Positions 18,750 to 28,422 of a stretch of DNA of 64,000 bases are shown one piece after another (position 1 is the first letter of the stretch; the number at the start of each line of letters is the position of its first letter). The notes under the pieces were generated by a model. It ran no database searches, was not told the DNA's origin, and saw only the letters and a program-made list of their open reading frames with translations. Source of the stretch: an uncultured Verrucomicrobiota bacterium (GTDB taxonomy: Bacteria; Verrucomicrobiota; Verrucomicrobiia; Opitutales; Seribacteraceae); contig CACMBV010000012.1 of the NCBI GenBank assembly GCA_902612125.1, forward strand, positions 1-64,000, written 5' to 3'. A program made the translations under genes and the position numbers.

Positions 18750-20143
18750 TTGGTCAACTGTACCCGGGTGTAGGGGCTGGAGATATAAGTTTTATAAGCA
18801 TTCTTATTATAGCTCAGAGTTCTGCCATGGTTACTGAAAAAATCGATCTGCTTGGCAGTCGCAGGTAGCGGAATGGTTGCTGTCCAACTTCCCCCCATTT
18901 TTTTCATTTCCTTGGTTTGGTTATCCGGAATCATTTCGCTAAGGTAATTCGGGCTACCATCGGGAGCCCGGTCATAGATCCACCAGATACGACCGCTCTC
19001 TTCACCGGAATCCGGGGTGAAGGATACACTTACTCTTAGCGTTTTGCCTTTGCGTTCACTTTTCACTTGGGGGGGGGCAAGCAGGTTACCCTTCATCTTA
19101 CTAGGAAAGAAATGCTTAAGCATAAAGGCCGCCTTGTTTTGCTGATCTTTTTCGGACTTGGGATGGCCCCGTTTCCCATGCCCGGAATTGGCACCTAGAT
19201 AAACGGGGATGGTTGGGTGGTGTTTCCCGCCCCAGGCCATATCAAAGGCAACGAAGTCATGGGTGCCCGGATGAAAGAGCATATCCACCCCTCGCTTTCG
19301 TAACGCTTTCAGGTTTCGGGATATGAAGACTTGATCGGAAATGTCGCGGGCAAAATTTTGCAGGTCTTTCCAGGTGCCGCCCGCATCCAAAACGCGTTCG
19401 TTGAAGTTGGGGCCGAAATGCCCGCCCGTAAACCCACCTCTTCTTCCGGGTTGAGCCCGCAGTTCCTTCCATGCGTCATCGTCATTGAGGCGGAGCGGGG
19501 AGTCCCAGATCGGAGAAACCGTCGCGTGCACTGCGGTCATGCGTTCATCGTGAATGATTGCCATGGAGGGGGAAGCTCCGTTTTTTGATCCGCCGGAGAC
19601 AGCAACCTTACCCTTGTCAAAATGATCCTTTTCCGCATAGGCGGTGGTGATCGCCCGCATCAAGGTGGCGGGCCAGGCCCAGTATTGAATCTTGACTCTT
19701 GGGTTAAGGGTCTTCGCAAACCTCTTCTCTGCAGCCTGGGATAATGCTCGTTGCCCATAGGTTCCCGGTTCCTGCACCACGGTAATGACGAGGCCAACTC
19801 CGCCCTCAAGAAGCTCACGCTCGTTGGGGTTGGGCCTAGCATCCTTTTCCAGACGGGATGGGGAACTTCCACCAGTGAGGTGAAATCCTTTGGCTTTGCG
19901 GTTGGCGGGCACAACCATGCGGACCGGGATTCGGTATTCCTGCCCCGGCCATAGCTCACCCACATTGATGGTGACCAGTTTCTGCCGTGTTTGAATGACC
20001 CCATTTACTTGGTGCCAGTCCTGCAGAACCTTGATTTGAAGGGTGCTCGGGTTGCGGATTTCCTTCATATCAAACACCTTCATGCCGAAGGCTGAGAAGT
20101 AGAAATAGAGGCTTAATAGGGTAATGATGGCAATTTTATCCAT
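18746..20143 (-). CDS. alpha/beta hydrolase, PhoPQ-activated pathogenicity-related-like
   Basis: 465 aa; signal-like N-terminus; VAVSGGSKNGASPSMAIIHDERMTAV; DMLFHPGTHDFVAFDMAWGG; overlaps the downstream sulfatase start. Confidence 0.65.
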   Translation of the reverse strand: MDKIAIITLLSLYFYFSAFGMKVFDMKEIRNPSTLQIKVLQDWHQVNGVIQTRQKLVTINVGELWPGQEYRIPVRMVVPANRKAKGFHLTGGSSPSRLEKDARPNPNERELLEGGVGLVITVVQEPGTYGQRALSQAAEKRFAKTLNPRVKIQYWAWPATLMRAITTAYAEKDHFDKGKVAVSGGSKNGASPSMAIIHDERMTAVHATVSPIWDSPLRLNDDDAWKELRAQPGRRGGFTGGHFGPNFNERVLDAGGTWKDLQNFARDISDQVFISRNLKALRKRGVDMLFHPGTHDFVAFDMAWGGKHHPTIPVYLGANSGHGKRGHPKSEKDQQNKAAFMLKHFFPSKMKGNLLAPPQVKSERKGKTLRVSVSFTPDSGEESGRIWWIYDRAPDGSPNYLSEMIPDNQTKEMKKMGGSWTATIPLPATAKQIDFFSNHGRTLSYNKNAYKTYISSPYTRVQLTK

Positions 20144-20160
20144 AATGCATGTTTTAGAAG

Positions 20161-23043
20161 TTACCTTTTCTTTTTTTTCTTTTTTTGACCTTCAATATTT
20201 TCCAGCCACTTTTCCAGGTTGGGGAGGATGTCCGCTTCCGATTCGTCAATGAGGGGAGAAGGATCGGGCATATTTGCATGCGGTCGCACCTCGGCCTCCA
20301 TGACGCTGAAGAATTTATTATTCTTTTGGCTCAGTTTTTTCAGCACCTTAGGGTATTGCTTCGCCAGGTTGTGAGTTTCCCCAAGGTCCTTCTCCAGGTC
20401 AAACAACTGTTTTCCGACCATCTTCCAATTCCCGAGCCTGTAGGCCTTGCCCTTATGGGCAAAACCCTCATGGGGTGATTTTGCCTTGTCGGGATCCAGA
20501 AAGAGGTCAGACAGATCGCGCCCGTCAATTCTGTTGCCCGAAAGTTTGCCGCCGCAAAGTTTGGCAAAAGTCGGAAGCAGATCGAAGCTGACCCCAATTT
20601 CGTGAGAGACTTTACCAGCAAGAATGGATTCAGGCCAGCGAATCAGAAAGGGTGTCCGCGGACCGCCCTCGTACAAAGAGCCTTTACCTCCTTTCAGCGG
20701 TCCCATGCTCGTCCCCCTCGATCCACCATTATCAGACATGAATAGGACGATGGTGTTTTTCTCGACTCCCAGCTCCTTCAAGGTGCTAAACACAGTGCCA
20801 ACCGCGGCATCCAGCTCTTCGATCTGAGCCTTGAGGTGAACGGTAAGCTCTGCCCCGGTTTTATTGGCCTCGGAGCGGGGAGCTCCGTCAGGCAGGAAGT
20901 CCGGGTGTCCTACGCGAGGAAGATGCACTGAGGCATAGGGCAGGTAGGCAAAGAAAGGTTCCTTCTTTCCGCCTTTTTCCCGAATGAACTCCAGGGCGGC
21001 TTTTGTCGTTGCCTGCGTCAGCAAGCTCTGATCGGTGGGATTTTTTACAACCGCCACGGACTTACCATCTATGATCCAAGGTAGCGGAGTCTGCCAGTCC
21101 TTCAGCTTCTTCCATATCTTAGTCGCGGGATGATAGGGGGCCCACATATCATTGGAGTATGGAATTCCCTCATAGACATCAAAACCATGGTCGTTGGGCA
21201 GATAACCGGGCCGATGACCAAGGTGCCACTTACCGAAGCATCCCGTTGCATAACCGGCATCCTTAAACATCTCGGCCATGGTATACTCGGACGGGTTCAA
21301 GGCTTTGGCTTCGTTGGGAAAACATACTCGACCATCCATTCCCACACGCTTGGCGTAGCAACCGGTCAGAAGTGCCGCTCTCGACGGCGAACAATTTTGC
21401 GAGGCATTATAGAAGTTAGTGAACTTAAGACCCTCCGCTGCCATCCTGTCCAGGTTTGGCGTCTTGTTGATCGTTGAACCAAAAGGCCCAATATCCCCGT
21501 AGCCCATATCGTCAATAAATATAAGCACGATATTAGGCCTGGCTGGGGAGTGCTTGCGACGCCATTCAAGCAAAGTGGGCACACTCTCCGAATCAGTCAG
21601 AAGTGGCTTTGGGTTGTCTGCATAGCCGGCCGGGCGAATCTCGCTTTCCAGTTTCTCGACATGCATATCCAGTGCAGAGATTAATTCCCTGACCTTTTCC
21701 GGATGACGGTTGGCTAGGTCTTTTTGTTCGCCCAGATCTTTTTCCAAGTCATACAACTCCGCAAAACGGTCGGCTTTTACCCGGTAGCGGACGAGCTTCC
21801 ATTTTCCCTGCCGGATCCCTTCCTTTTCGTAATAAAGTGTTTTGTGGGGAGATTTGGCCTTCTCTGTTCCCAGTAGGATATTGCTGACATCATGCCCGTC
21901 AATGATCCGATCCTGAGGAACTTTTTGGCCGGAAAGGCTCCCGATGGTGGGCAGGAAATCGATGGTGGCCATAATCTCCGAGGAGACGGATCCTGGAGGG
22001 ATTTTTCCGGGCCACCAGGCGAGGGTGGGGACCCGCATGTGCCCTTCGTATTTGGGACCAAACTTATGCCCCCGCAAAGGACCACTGTTGGTCTTGCCTG
22101 CTCCTCCGTTGTCATTGGTGAAAAGAACTAAGGTATTATGCTCGATGCCATTTTTTCGGATGCAGTCAAGGATCCGACCCGTACTTGCATCAATCTCGCC
22201 AACCAGCGCACGCATCACATCATCGCCCGCGGAATTCAGCCGTTCCGGAGTTACCATAAAGGGGGCGTGTACCGCAGAGTGAGGGATGTAGCAGAAAAAT
22301 GGCTGGTCCTTATGCCTGTTGATGAAATCGATCGCAGCATCAGTTATGGAGTCGGTAATGACCGCCTGGCTGGAAGCATCGGGGATGTGGGCAACGGGCT
22401 GGTTTCCAACCATCCAGGGAAGGGGCGGGTAGTTTCTTTTGGGGTTACCCGGAACCCACATGTCATTGGAATAGGGTATCCCCTGATATTCATCGAAGCC
22501 TTGAGCCAGGGGCATAAAGGGAAGCTGGTCTCCAAGGTGCCATTTGCCGAAGCATCCGGTCTTATATCCGCCTTCCTTTAGCATCTCGGCTATGGTAATT
22601 TCCTTCGGATTTAACCCCCGCTTATCTGCGGGGAAGACCACGCTTCTCCCCATCTCAATACGGTCAGCGTAGCATCCCGTCAGAAGAGCGGACCGGGAGG
22701 GGGTGCAAGCCGTGGAACTGACATAAAAGTCGGTGAGTTTCATGCCTTCCTCCGCCATCCTGTTCAAATGAGGGGTGGGGTGATCCGATCCGAAAGGCCC
22801 GATATCTCCGTAACCCATGTCATCAGTGAATATGATTACGAAATTGGGTTGGTTCGTTTTTGCGAGTGACCCGAGATTGACTAAGCCTATCGTGCTTAGG
22901 ATGAATAGCACTCGATAAAAGGAACTGGGCAAATGGTGATTGATAATTTGCAAGCTGCGAAAAGAATGAGATAGGGTGAGGAAAAGGGATAGAGATTCCA
23001 AATCTGGAAATACAATATTGTGTAAAAGATTCCTCACCTGCAA
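20161..23043 (-). CDS. tandem double sulfatase (two S1 domains in one polypeptide)
   Basis: 960 aa; domain 1 NQPNFVIIFTDDMGYGDIGPFG...ACTPSRSALLTGCYADRI; domain 2 RPNIVLIFIDDMGYGDIGPFG...NCSPSRAALLTGCYAKRV; exact start uncertain. Confidence 0.92.
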   Translation of the reverse strand: MQVRNLLHNIVFPDLESLSLFLTLSHSFRSLQIINHHLPSSFYRVLFILSTIGLVNLGSLAKTNQPNFVIIFTDDMGYGDIGPFGSDHPTPHLNRMAEEGMKLTDFYVSSTACTPSRSALLTGCYADRIEMGRSVVFPADKRGLNPKEITIAEMLKEGGYKTGCFGKWHLGDQLPFMPLAQGFDEYQGIPYSNDMWVPGNPKRNYPPLPWMVGNQPVAHIPDASSQAVITDSITDAAIDFINRHKDQPFFCYIPHSAVHAPFMVTPERLNSAGDDVMRALVGEIDASTGRILDCIRKNGIEHNTLVLFTNDNGGAGKTNSGPLRGHKFGPKYEGHMRVPTLAWWPGKIPPGSVSSEIMATIDFLPTIGSLSGQKVPQDRIIDGHDVSNILLGTEKAKSPHKTLYYEKEGIRQGKWKLVRYRVKADRFAELYDLEKDLGEQKDLANRHPEKVRELISALDMHVEKLESEIRPAGYADNPKPLLTDSESVPTLLEWRRKHSPARPNIVLIFIDDMGYGDIGPFGSTINKTPNLDRMAAEGLKFTNFYNASQNCSPSRAALLTGCYAKRVGMDGRVCFPNEAKALNPSEYTMAEMFKDAGYATGCFGKWHLGHRPGYLPNDHGFDVYEGIPYSNDMWAPYHPATKIWKKLKDWQTPLPWIIDGKSVAVVKNPTDQSLLTQATTKAALEFIREKGGKKEPFFAYLPYASVHLPRVGHPDFLPDGAPRSEANKTGAELTVHLKAQIEELDAAVGTVFSTLKELGVEKNTIVLFMSDNGGSRGTSMGPLKGGKGSLYEGGPRTPFLIRWPESILAGKVSHEIGVSFDLLPTFAKLCGGKLSGNRIDGRDLSDLFLDPDKAKSPHEGFAHKGKAYRLGNWKMVGKQLFDLEKDLGETHNLAKQYPKVLKKLSQKNNKFFSVMEAEVRPHANMPDPSPLIDESEADILPNLEKWLENIEGQKKKKKKR

Positions 23044-23112
23044 CCATGGTTTTCGTTGTGCGAGCGGTTGCTTGGGTATCTAATGATCGCTTTGTGATTT
23101 TATCTAGCACTC

Positions 23113-25269
23113 GTGACAATTCATACTAAGTGGGCTCTTTACCTAGGGGTTCATTTGAGCCTATCCATATCCCTTGGGTCGGAGGAAGTTTCCCGGGCCA
23201 AGGCGAAGTTGGTTGAGCAGGGTCCGGTTTTGGATGGAAAGCTGGATGATCCCTGCTGGGAGGGATTGCCTGTGATCAAGGACTTCCGTCAGCGCCGTCC
23301 CAACGAAGGGTTTGCAGAGACTGAAAAGACTGAAGTACGGCTTTGTCGGGACTCCAATTTTCTCTTCATAGGGGTGCGCTGTTTTGATTCGCAACCGGAT
23401 CAGATTCGGGCTGGAGTTATGCAACGGGATGCGCCAGTTCGGGGAGACGATTATTTTTTTATTCTCATCGATCCCTTCAGTCGCGGAAGGGATGGGTATT
23501 ATTTCCGAACGAATGCGAATGGTGCGAAAGGTGAGGCTCTGATCAATTCTGACATGAGCAGACCCAAAATGGACTGGGATACCATCTGGGAAGTCCGTTC
23601 GCAAAAAGATAACTTAGGTTGGAGTGCAGAATTCGCCATTCCCTTTCGGAGCATTCCCATCAATCCCGATTCCGATGAATGGAGAATTGATTTCGGGAGA
23701 TGGTTTTCACGCGGACAGGAAAGAACCAAATGGGTCGGTTACTCGAGAAACCGGAACTGGTTTTCTCTTGAAGACGCAGGAGTTTTAAATGGTTTGTCGG
23801 AAGTGGACCGTGGAAAGGGAATCGATTTTAAACCTTATATCTCCGCGAAGTGGCTTGCGGAAGATTCCGGGGAAGTTACGGATTTTGAAACCGGATTTGA
23901 TTTGTTTTATGATGTAACCCCAAGTCTGAAAGTAACCTTCACTTACAACACCGATTTTGCGGAGACGGAAGTTGATCAGCAACGGGTCAATCTAAGCCGA
24001 TTCCCTCTCTTTTACCCGGAAAAGCGTGATTTTTTTCTGGAAGGATCCGATCAGTTTTCCTTCGGAGGCCTCGACCGCAGTCCCTTGGCCTTCCATTCAC
24101 GAACAATCGGACTCTCGGATGACGGATCAAAAATTGAGGTAACTGCGGGAGCTAAACTCACCGGCCGATCGGGACCCCTTGGAGTGGGACTCCTGATTAT
24201 GGGGCTGGATGAGTTTGAAGACCTTGACTCGGATGAGGCAATCGTCGGCCGTTTCACTTATGATCTTTTTGAAGAATCCAAAGTGGGGACCATTTTCACT
24301 TATGGCGACCCTCAAAGTAACCTCGACAATCATTTGGTTGGGGTTGACTTGAACTTACGATCCAGTGACTGGTGGAACGGTCTAAGTGCTTCCTGGCATA
24401 GTTTCTACATGGCCACCAGTGATGAGCATAAGAATTCTGATGATGTGATCGGTACTCATTTTTCATTACCCAACTATCCTTTCAGGGCAGGTGGACACTG
24501 GCTCCGCACCGGAGAGGATTTCGAACCGGCTCTTGGCTTCGTGAGGAGGCGAGGTGGGCAGTCTATGGGTGGACGGTTTACTTATTATTTTGAACAACCG
24601 GATCGCAAATGGTTGGAGGATCTTTCCATGGGTGTGGAGTATGATCGTTACCAATGGTTGGATGGTGACTTGGATTCGGAGGAATTGGAATGGAATGTGA
24701 TTGGTGTACGGACCTTACAGGGGGACTATATTGGATTTGAAGTGGAATTCGAACGGGAAATTCTCCGGGAATCTTTTGAGATAATCGATGCTTTGATGGT
24801 ACCCGTTGATGAGTATCGGGGAATCGATTTCGAATTGGAATTCCGTTCAAGCAGTGACCGTTCTCTTTTTGGCGAGGTAGAACTTGCCTACGGAGACTAT
24901 TACGGTGGAAGCTCGACCCGGGGGGAAATCGAGCTTTCCTGGCGACCCTCTAGATTTCTTCAGTTGGATTGTGAACTTGATTCGACTCTTGCCCGGTTGC
25001 CTCAGGAGGATTTTGAAGTGGTGACGGGATCTCTGGGGTTGCGGGTGACTCCGACGACCCACCTTTCCTTCAATGCGATCGCTCAGTATGATAACCAGAC
25101 GGAAACCATGGGGGTCAATTCCCGGATTCGTTATATCATCAAGTCCGGCAGTGATCTTTTTCTTGTATTTAACAAAGGCTTCGAACGAGAGGAGAATGGA
25201 GATCGCAGAAGTTTTCGAACAACAAAGACGGATGCGGTAGCCAAACTTGGATGGACCTTCCAGTTTTAG
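23113..25269 (+). CDS. DUF5916-like outer-membrane beta-barrel protein with N-terminal CBM9-like domain
   Basis: 718 aa, GTG start; KAKLVEQGPVLDGKLDDPCWEGLPVIKDFRQRRPNEG; FPLFYPEKRDFFLEGSDQFSFG; C-terminal LGWTFQF (terminal Phe). Confidence 0.82.
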   Translation: MTIHTKWALYLGVHLSLSISLGSEEVSRAKAKLVEQGPVLDGKLDDPCWEGLPVIKDFRQRRPNEGFAETEKTEVRLCRDSNFLFIGVRCFDSQPDQIRAGVMQRDAPVRGDDYFFILIDPFSRGRDGYYFRTNANGAKGEALINSDMSRPKMDWDTIWEVRSQKDNLGWSAEFAIPFRSIPINPDSDEWRIDFGRWFSRGQERTKWVGYSRNRNWFSLEDAGVLNGLSEVDRGKGIDFKPYISAKWLAEDSGEVTDFETGFDLFYDVTPSLKVTFTYNTDFAETEVDQQRVNLSRFPLFYPEKRDFFLEGSDQFSFGGLDRSPLAFHSRTIGLSDDGSKIEVTAGAKLTGRSGPLGVGLLIMGLDEFEDLDSDEAIVGRFTYDLFEESKVGTIFTYGDPQSNLDNHLVGVDLNLRSSDWWNGLSASWHSFYMATSDEHKNSDDVIGTHFSLPNYPFRAGGHWLRTGEDFEPALGFVRRRGGQSMGGRFTYYFEQPDRKWLEDLSMGVEYDRYQWLDGDLDSEELEWNVIGVRTLQGDYIGFEVEFEREILRESFEIIDALMVPVDEYRGIDFELEFRSSSDRSLFGEVELAYGDYYGGSSTRGEIELSWRPSRFLQLDCELDSTLARLPQEDFEVVTGSLGLRVTPTTHLSFNAIAQYDNQTETMGVNSRIRYIIKSGSDLFLVFNKGFEREENGDRRSFRTTKTDAVAKLGWTFQF

Positions 25270-25344
25270 GATATTCCATAATATTTATTTTTTACCATTC
25301 AACTTTATTGAATGAAGATAAGAATAATGTAAGGTAAATAGGGA

Positions 25345-28300
25345 ATGAAATATATTTCAATTTGGTTATTGGTTATACCGTCGATTTTTACACTTGGAAA
25401 TCCGTCCCGTCTGGGAGTGCCTGAAGAATTGGAAGCCACGCTTTTCTCCTCAAGGGAACTCACTCCATGTGTTGCCTGTCTAAGTGCTGCTCCCACGGGT
25501 GAGGTGTACGCAGGAATTGATCAGATTGGCTCTCTGGGTAAGGGTGCCGGTTTTGGAAGAATTCTTCGTCTTTTTGATAAGAACAATGATGGCGTTTCAG
25601 ATGGTCATACCGTGTATGCGGAAATTGATAACCCCCGGGGACTAATATCGGTGGGAGATAAACTTTATGTACTACACACAAGATGGGGGGATGAGAAGAA
25701 GTTTGAAGGTATGTTTCTCTCCGTTTTGGAGGACAAGGATGGAGACGGAAAAGCGGATGGTCCGCCTAAGCACTTGGTTAAGGAAATCAGTACCCGAAAG
25801 TATAACCAGGTACGCGGGGTTGATCATACGACTAATGGGATACGGATGGGAATTGACGGATGGATCTATGTCGCGGTGGGCGATTTTGGGTTTGTGGATG
25901 CAACCGGAACCGACGGGACAAAATTAACCATGTATGGTGGGGGAATCATCCGGGTCCGGCCTGACGGAACGGAGCTGGAGACTTTTGCCCACGGTTTGCG
26001 AAATATTTATGATATCGCCATCGATCCATTCATGAATGTCTTTACCCGGGGAAACACCAATGATGGGGGAGGATGGAACATCCGTTTTATTCATGAGGTG
26101 CAAACCGGACAATACGGCTATCCCACCTTATTTAAAAGATATACTTCCGAGATCATTCCTGCCCTGGTGGATGTCGGGGGCGGTTCGGGAACGGGTGCGA
26201 TCTATTTTGACGAACCCGGTTGGCCTAAAAAATTTACCGGGGTTCCCATGATGTGTGACTGGGGCAGGGGGCATTTATTTATTCACCGGGTGAGTGCGGA
26301 TGGACCGACTTTTACCCAACAGCAGGAGGATTTTATCAAGTGTGGAAGAATTACGGATGTGGACTGCGATGGATCGGGTCGATTATTCATCGGTAGTTGG
26401 GGAAGTTCAGGCTTCAAGGGTGGGGATGATGGCTATATTTCCCGTGTGGTTCCCAAAGGATGGAAATATCAGAAGTTTCCTGACCTGAAAAAGGGAAATA
26501 AAATGGATCTGGCAAATTTATTAACCTCACCAAGTGCAAAGACTCAGCTTCATGCACAGCAAGAAATTTTGAGAAGAGGGGACATGAATAAGGAAATCCT
26601 GAATGTTGCCATGGACGCAAACCAAGCCACGAAGTCAAGAGTAGCGGCCATTTACACAGCAAAACAACTGCTCGCAGAAAAATCACATCCGCATTTATTG
26701 AAATTAGTTGAGGATCCGACTGTTGCAGAGCATGCCCTGCGGGCCCTGGCCGACCGAAAGACTGAGCTGAAGGGGGTTCCCCTGAAAGTGTTTACGGACG
26801 CCCTTAAAAACCTAAACCCGCGGGTACAGGTGGCGGCTGCGGTGGGTCTGGGGAGGTTAGGCGATCAAAAAGCAGCCAAGGACTTGTTGGCCGTTTCAAA
26901 TCCGCCTTCGATAGATCCTTTGCCCAGCATAGATTCAGTTCCTCCGGGAAATGAACCAGATGGGGAGGTAAAGCAAAGCCCCATTGTGGAGGGAAAAAGT
27001 GTTCATGAGTTTGATCTAGATGTAAGCGGATGGAACGAGCTTCATCTTACCTTGGGGGATGGTGGGAACGGCACGGGCAGTGATCATGGTTCCTGGTTTG
27101 ATCCGATCCTGATCAAAAAGGATGGTTCGATTTTAAGATTAATAGAATTAAAATGGTCCAAGGCCAGTCAAGGATGGGGGAAAACAAGGATTGGATACAG
27201 CCCAACGGGTGCCAAGCTTGCCCGTAAGGATGGCAAGCCTATGACGGATGGGATTGGTACGCACTCGGTTGGTTCGATCATTTATAAAAAATTGCCTGCA
27301 AATGTTGTTCGTTTTAAATGTACCGCCGGACTTGCAAGTACGGATCATGGAGGAAAAGTCCGTTTTTTTGTCAGTCAGACCCCGATAAAGAAATTGGCGG
27401 GAAGCGGCAGGGCTGAGATACCGGAAGGCCCGCACGCTATTCCCAACTCGGCAGTGGTTCTTCCCCATGTGGCAAGAAAGGCATTGGTGGAACTGGGTGC
27501 TGGGGATGCCTGCATTCAGGCAATTGGTAGGAAAAATCAGGAGGGAGCATTAATGGCGTTAAGTTATATGCATGATTCCAGAATTGTGGAACAATTGGTG
27601 AACAGGTTTTCGAAAATGTCAGACTCAATAGGTAAGCAAAGGGTAGCTAGAACTTTGATCCGTCTCGTGAACAAGGAAAAGATGTTCGATGGAGAGACCT
27701 GGTGGAGCACCCGACCGGATACACGTGGTCCCTACTATTATCCCACTCCCTGGGAGAGAACGGAAATGCTTACAAAAGCCGTAGTTGATGCAGCGAAGAC
27801 CGGATCGAATGAAATGAAGTTTGTAATTTCAGCATTGGCCAAAAAGGACCGGGTGGATTTGCACGGTCTTCCCAAGACCGAGGATGTTCAGGTTATTGCC
27901 AGAAATGAACCAAAAGTAAACCTCAAGAAGATTATGGATAAGCAGGGTCAGGTGGGGGAAATGAGTGTTGAGGACATATCGATCTCCCTTGATAAATACA
28001 AAGGGGATCTAAGCAAAGGGCCCGATCTTTTTGCCCAGCAGGGATGTGTTGCCTGTCATGCCTTGAAAAAGGATGAAGTACAAAAGGGTCCTTACCTCGG
28101 ACAAATCGGGGGAATTATGGATGCTGACCGCATAGCCATGAGTATTCTTCGTCCAGAGCAGGAAATTTCACAGGGTTTTAAAACCGTTTCAATCACCACC
28201 AAAAAGGGCGGGGCCCATGTGGGTTTTGTAACCAACCGTTTGAGCGATCAAATTGAAATGAGAGACATAGCCGGGACGGTTACCACATTAAAAACTTCGG

Positions 28301-28416
28301 AGATTGCCAGTGAGACCCTGCTACCGATCTCCATGATGCCGGCCGGTTTGGCCAATGGCATGTCCATGAACGACTTTGCATCACTGGTTCATTACCTGGC
28401 AGCTCAGAAAAACTAG
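25345..28416 (+). CDS. PVC-type heme-binding protein: beta-propeller + HEAT repeats + NPCBM-like insertion + C-terminal cytochrome c
   Basis: 1023 aa; PGDV/propeller motifs, WIYVAVGDFGF, GLRNIYDIAIDP; GWGKTRIGYSPTGAKLARKDG...GIGTHSVGSI; GCVACHALKKDEVQKGP. Confidence 0.88.
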   Translation: MKYISIWLLVIPSIFTLGNPSRLGVPEELEATLFSSRELTPCVACLSAAPTGEVYAGIDQIGSLGKGAGFGRILRLFDKNNDGVSDGHTVYAEIDNPRGLISVGDKLYVLHTRWGDEKKFEGMFLSVLEDKDGDGKADGPPKHLVKEISTRKYNQVRGVDHTTNGIRMGIDGWIYVAVGDFGFVDATGTDGTKLTMYGGGIIRVRPDGTELETFAHGLRNIYDIAIDPFMNVFTRGNTNDGGGWNIRFIHEVQTGQYGYPTLFKRYTSEIIPALVDVGGGSGTGAIYFDEPGWPKKFTGVPMMCDWGRGHLFIHRVSADGPTFTQQQEDFIKCGRITDVDCDGSGRLFIGSWGSSGFKGGDDGYISRVVPKGWKYQKFPDLKKGNKMDLANLLTSPSAKTQLHAQQEILRRGDMNKEILNVAMDANQATKSRVAAIYTAKQLLAEKSHPHLLKLVEDPTVAEHALRALADRKTELKGVPLKVFTDALKNLNPRVQVAAAVGLGRLGDQKAAKDLLAVSNPPSIDPLPSIDSVPPGNEPDGEVKQSPIVEGKSVHEFDLDVSGWNELHLTLGDGGNGTGSDHGSWFDPILIKKDGSILRLIELKWSKASQGWGKTRIGYSPTGAKLARKDGKPMTDGIGTHSVGSIIYKKLPANVVRFKCTAGLASTDHGGKVRFFVSQTPIKKLAGSGRAEIPEGPHAIPNSAVVLPHVARKALVELGAGDACIQAIGRKNQEGALMALSYMHDSRIVEQLVNRFSKMSDSIGKQRVARTLIRLVNKEKMFDGETWWSTRPDTRGPYYYPTPWERTEMLTKAVVDAAKTGSNEMKFVISALAKKDRVDLHGLPKTEDVQVIARNEPKVNLKKIMDKQGQVGEMSVEDISISLDKYKGDLSKGPDLFAQQGCVACHALKKDEVQKGPYLGQIGGIMDADRIAMSILRPEQEISQGFKTVSITTKKGGAHVGFVTNRLSDQIEMRDIAGTVTTLKTSEIASETLLPISMMPAGLANGMSMNDFASLVHYLAAQKN

Positions 28417-28422
28417 GAGCAG

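Noticed and set aside
19066-19078. Long G run within the esterase gene as possible phase-variable tract
   Set aside because: ORF is intact across it and it encodes an unremarkable proline-containing stretch on the coding strand; no evidence of frameshift.
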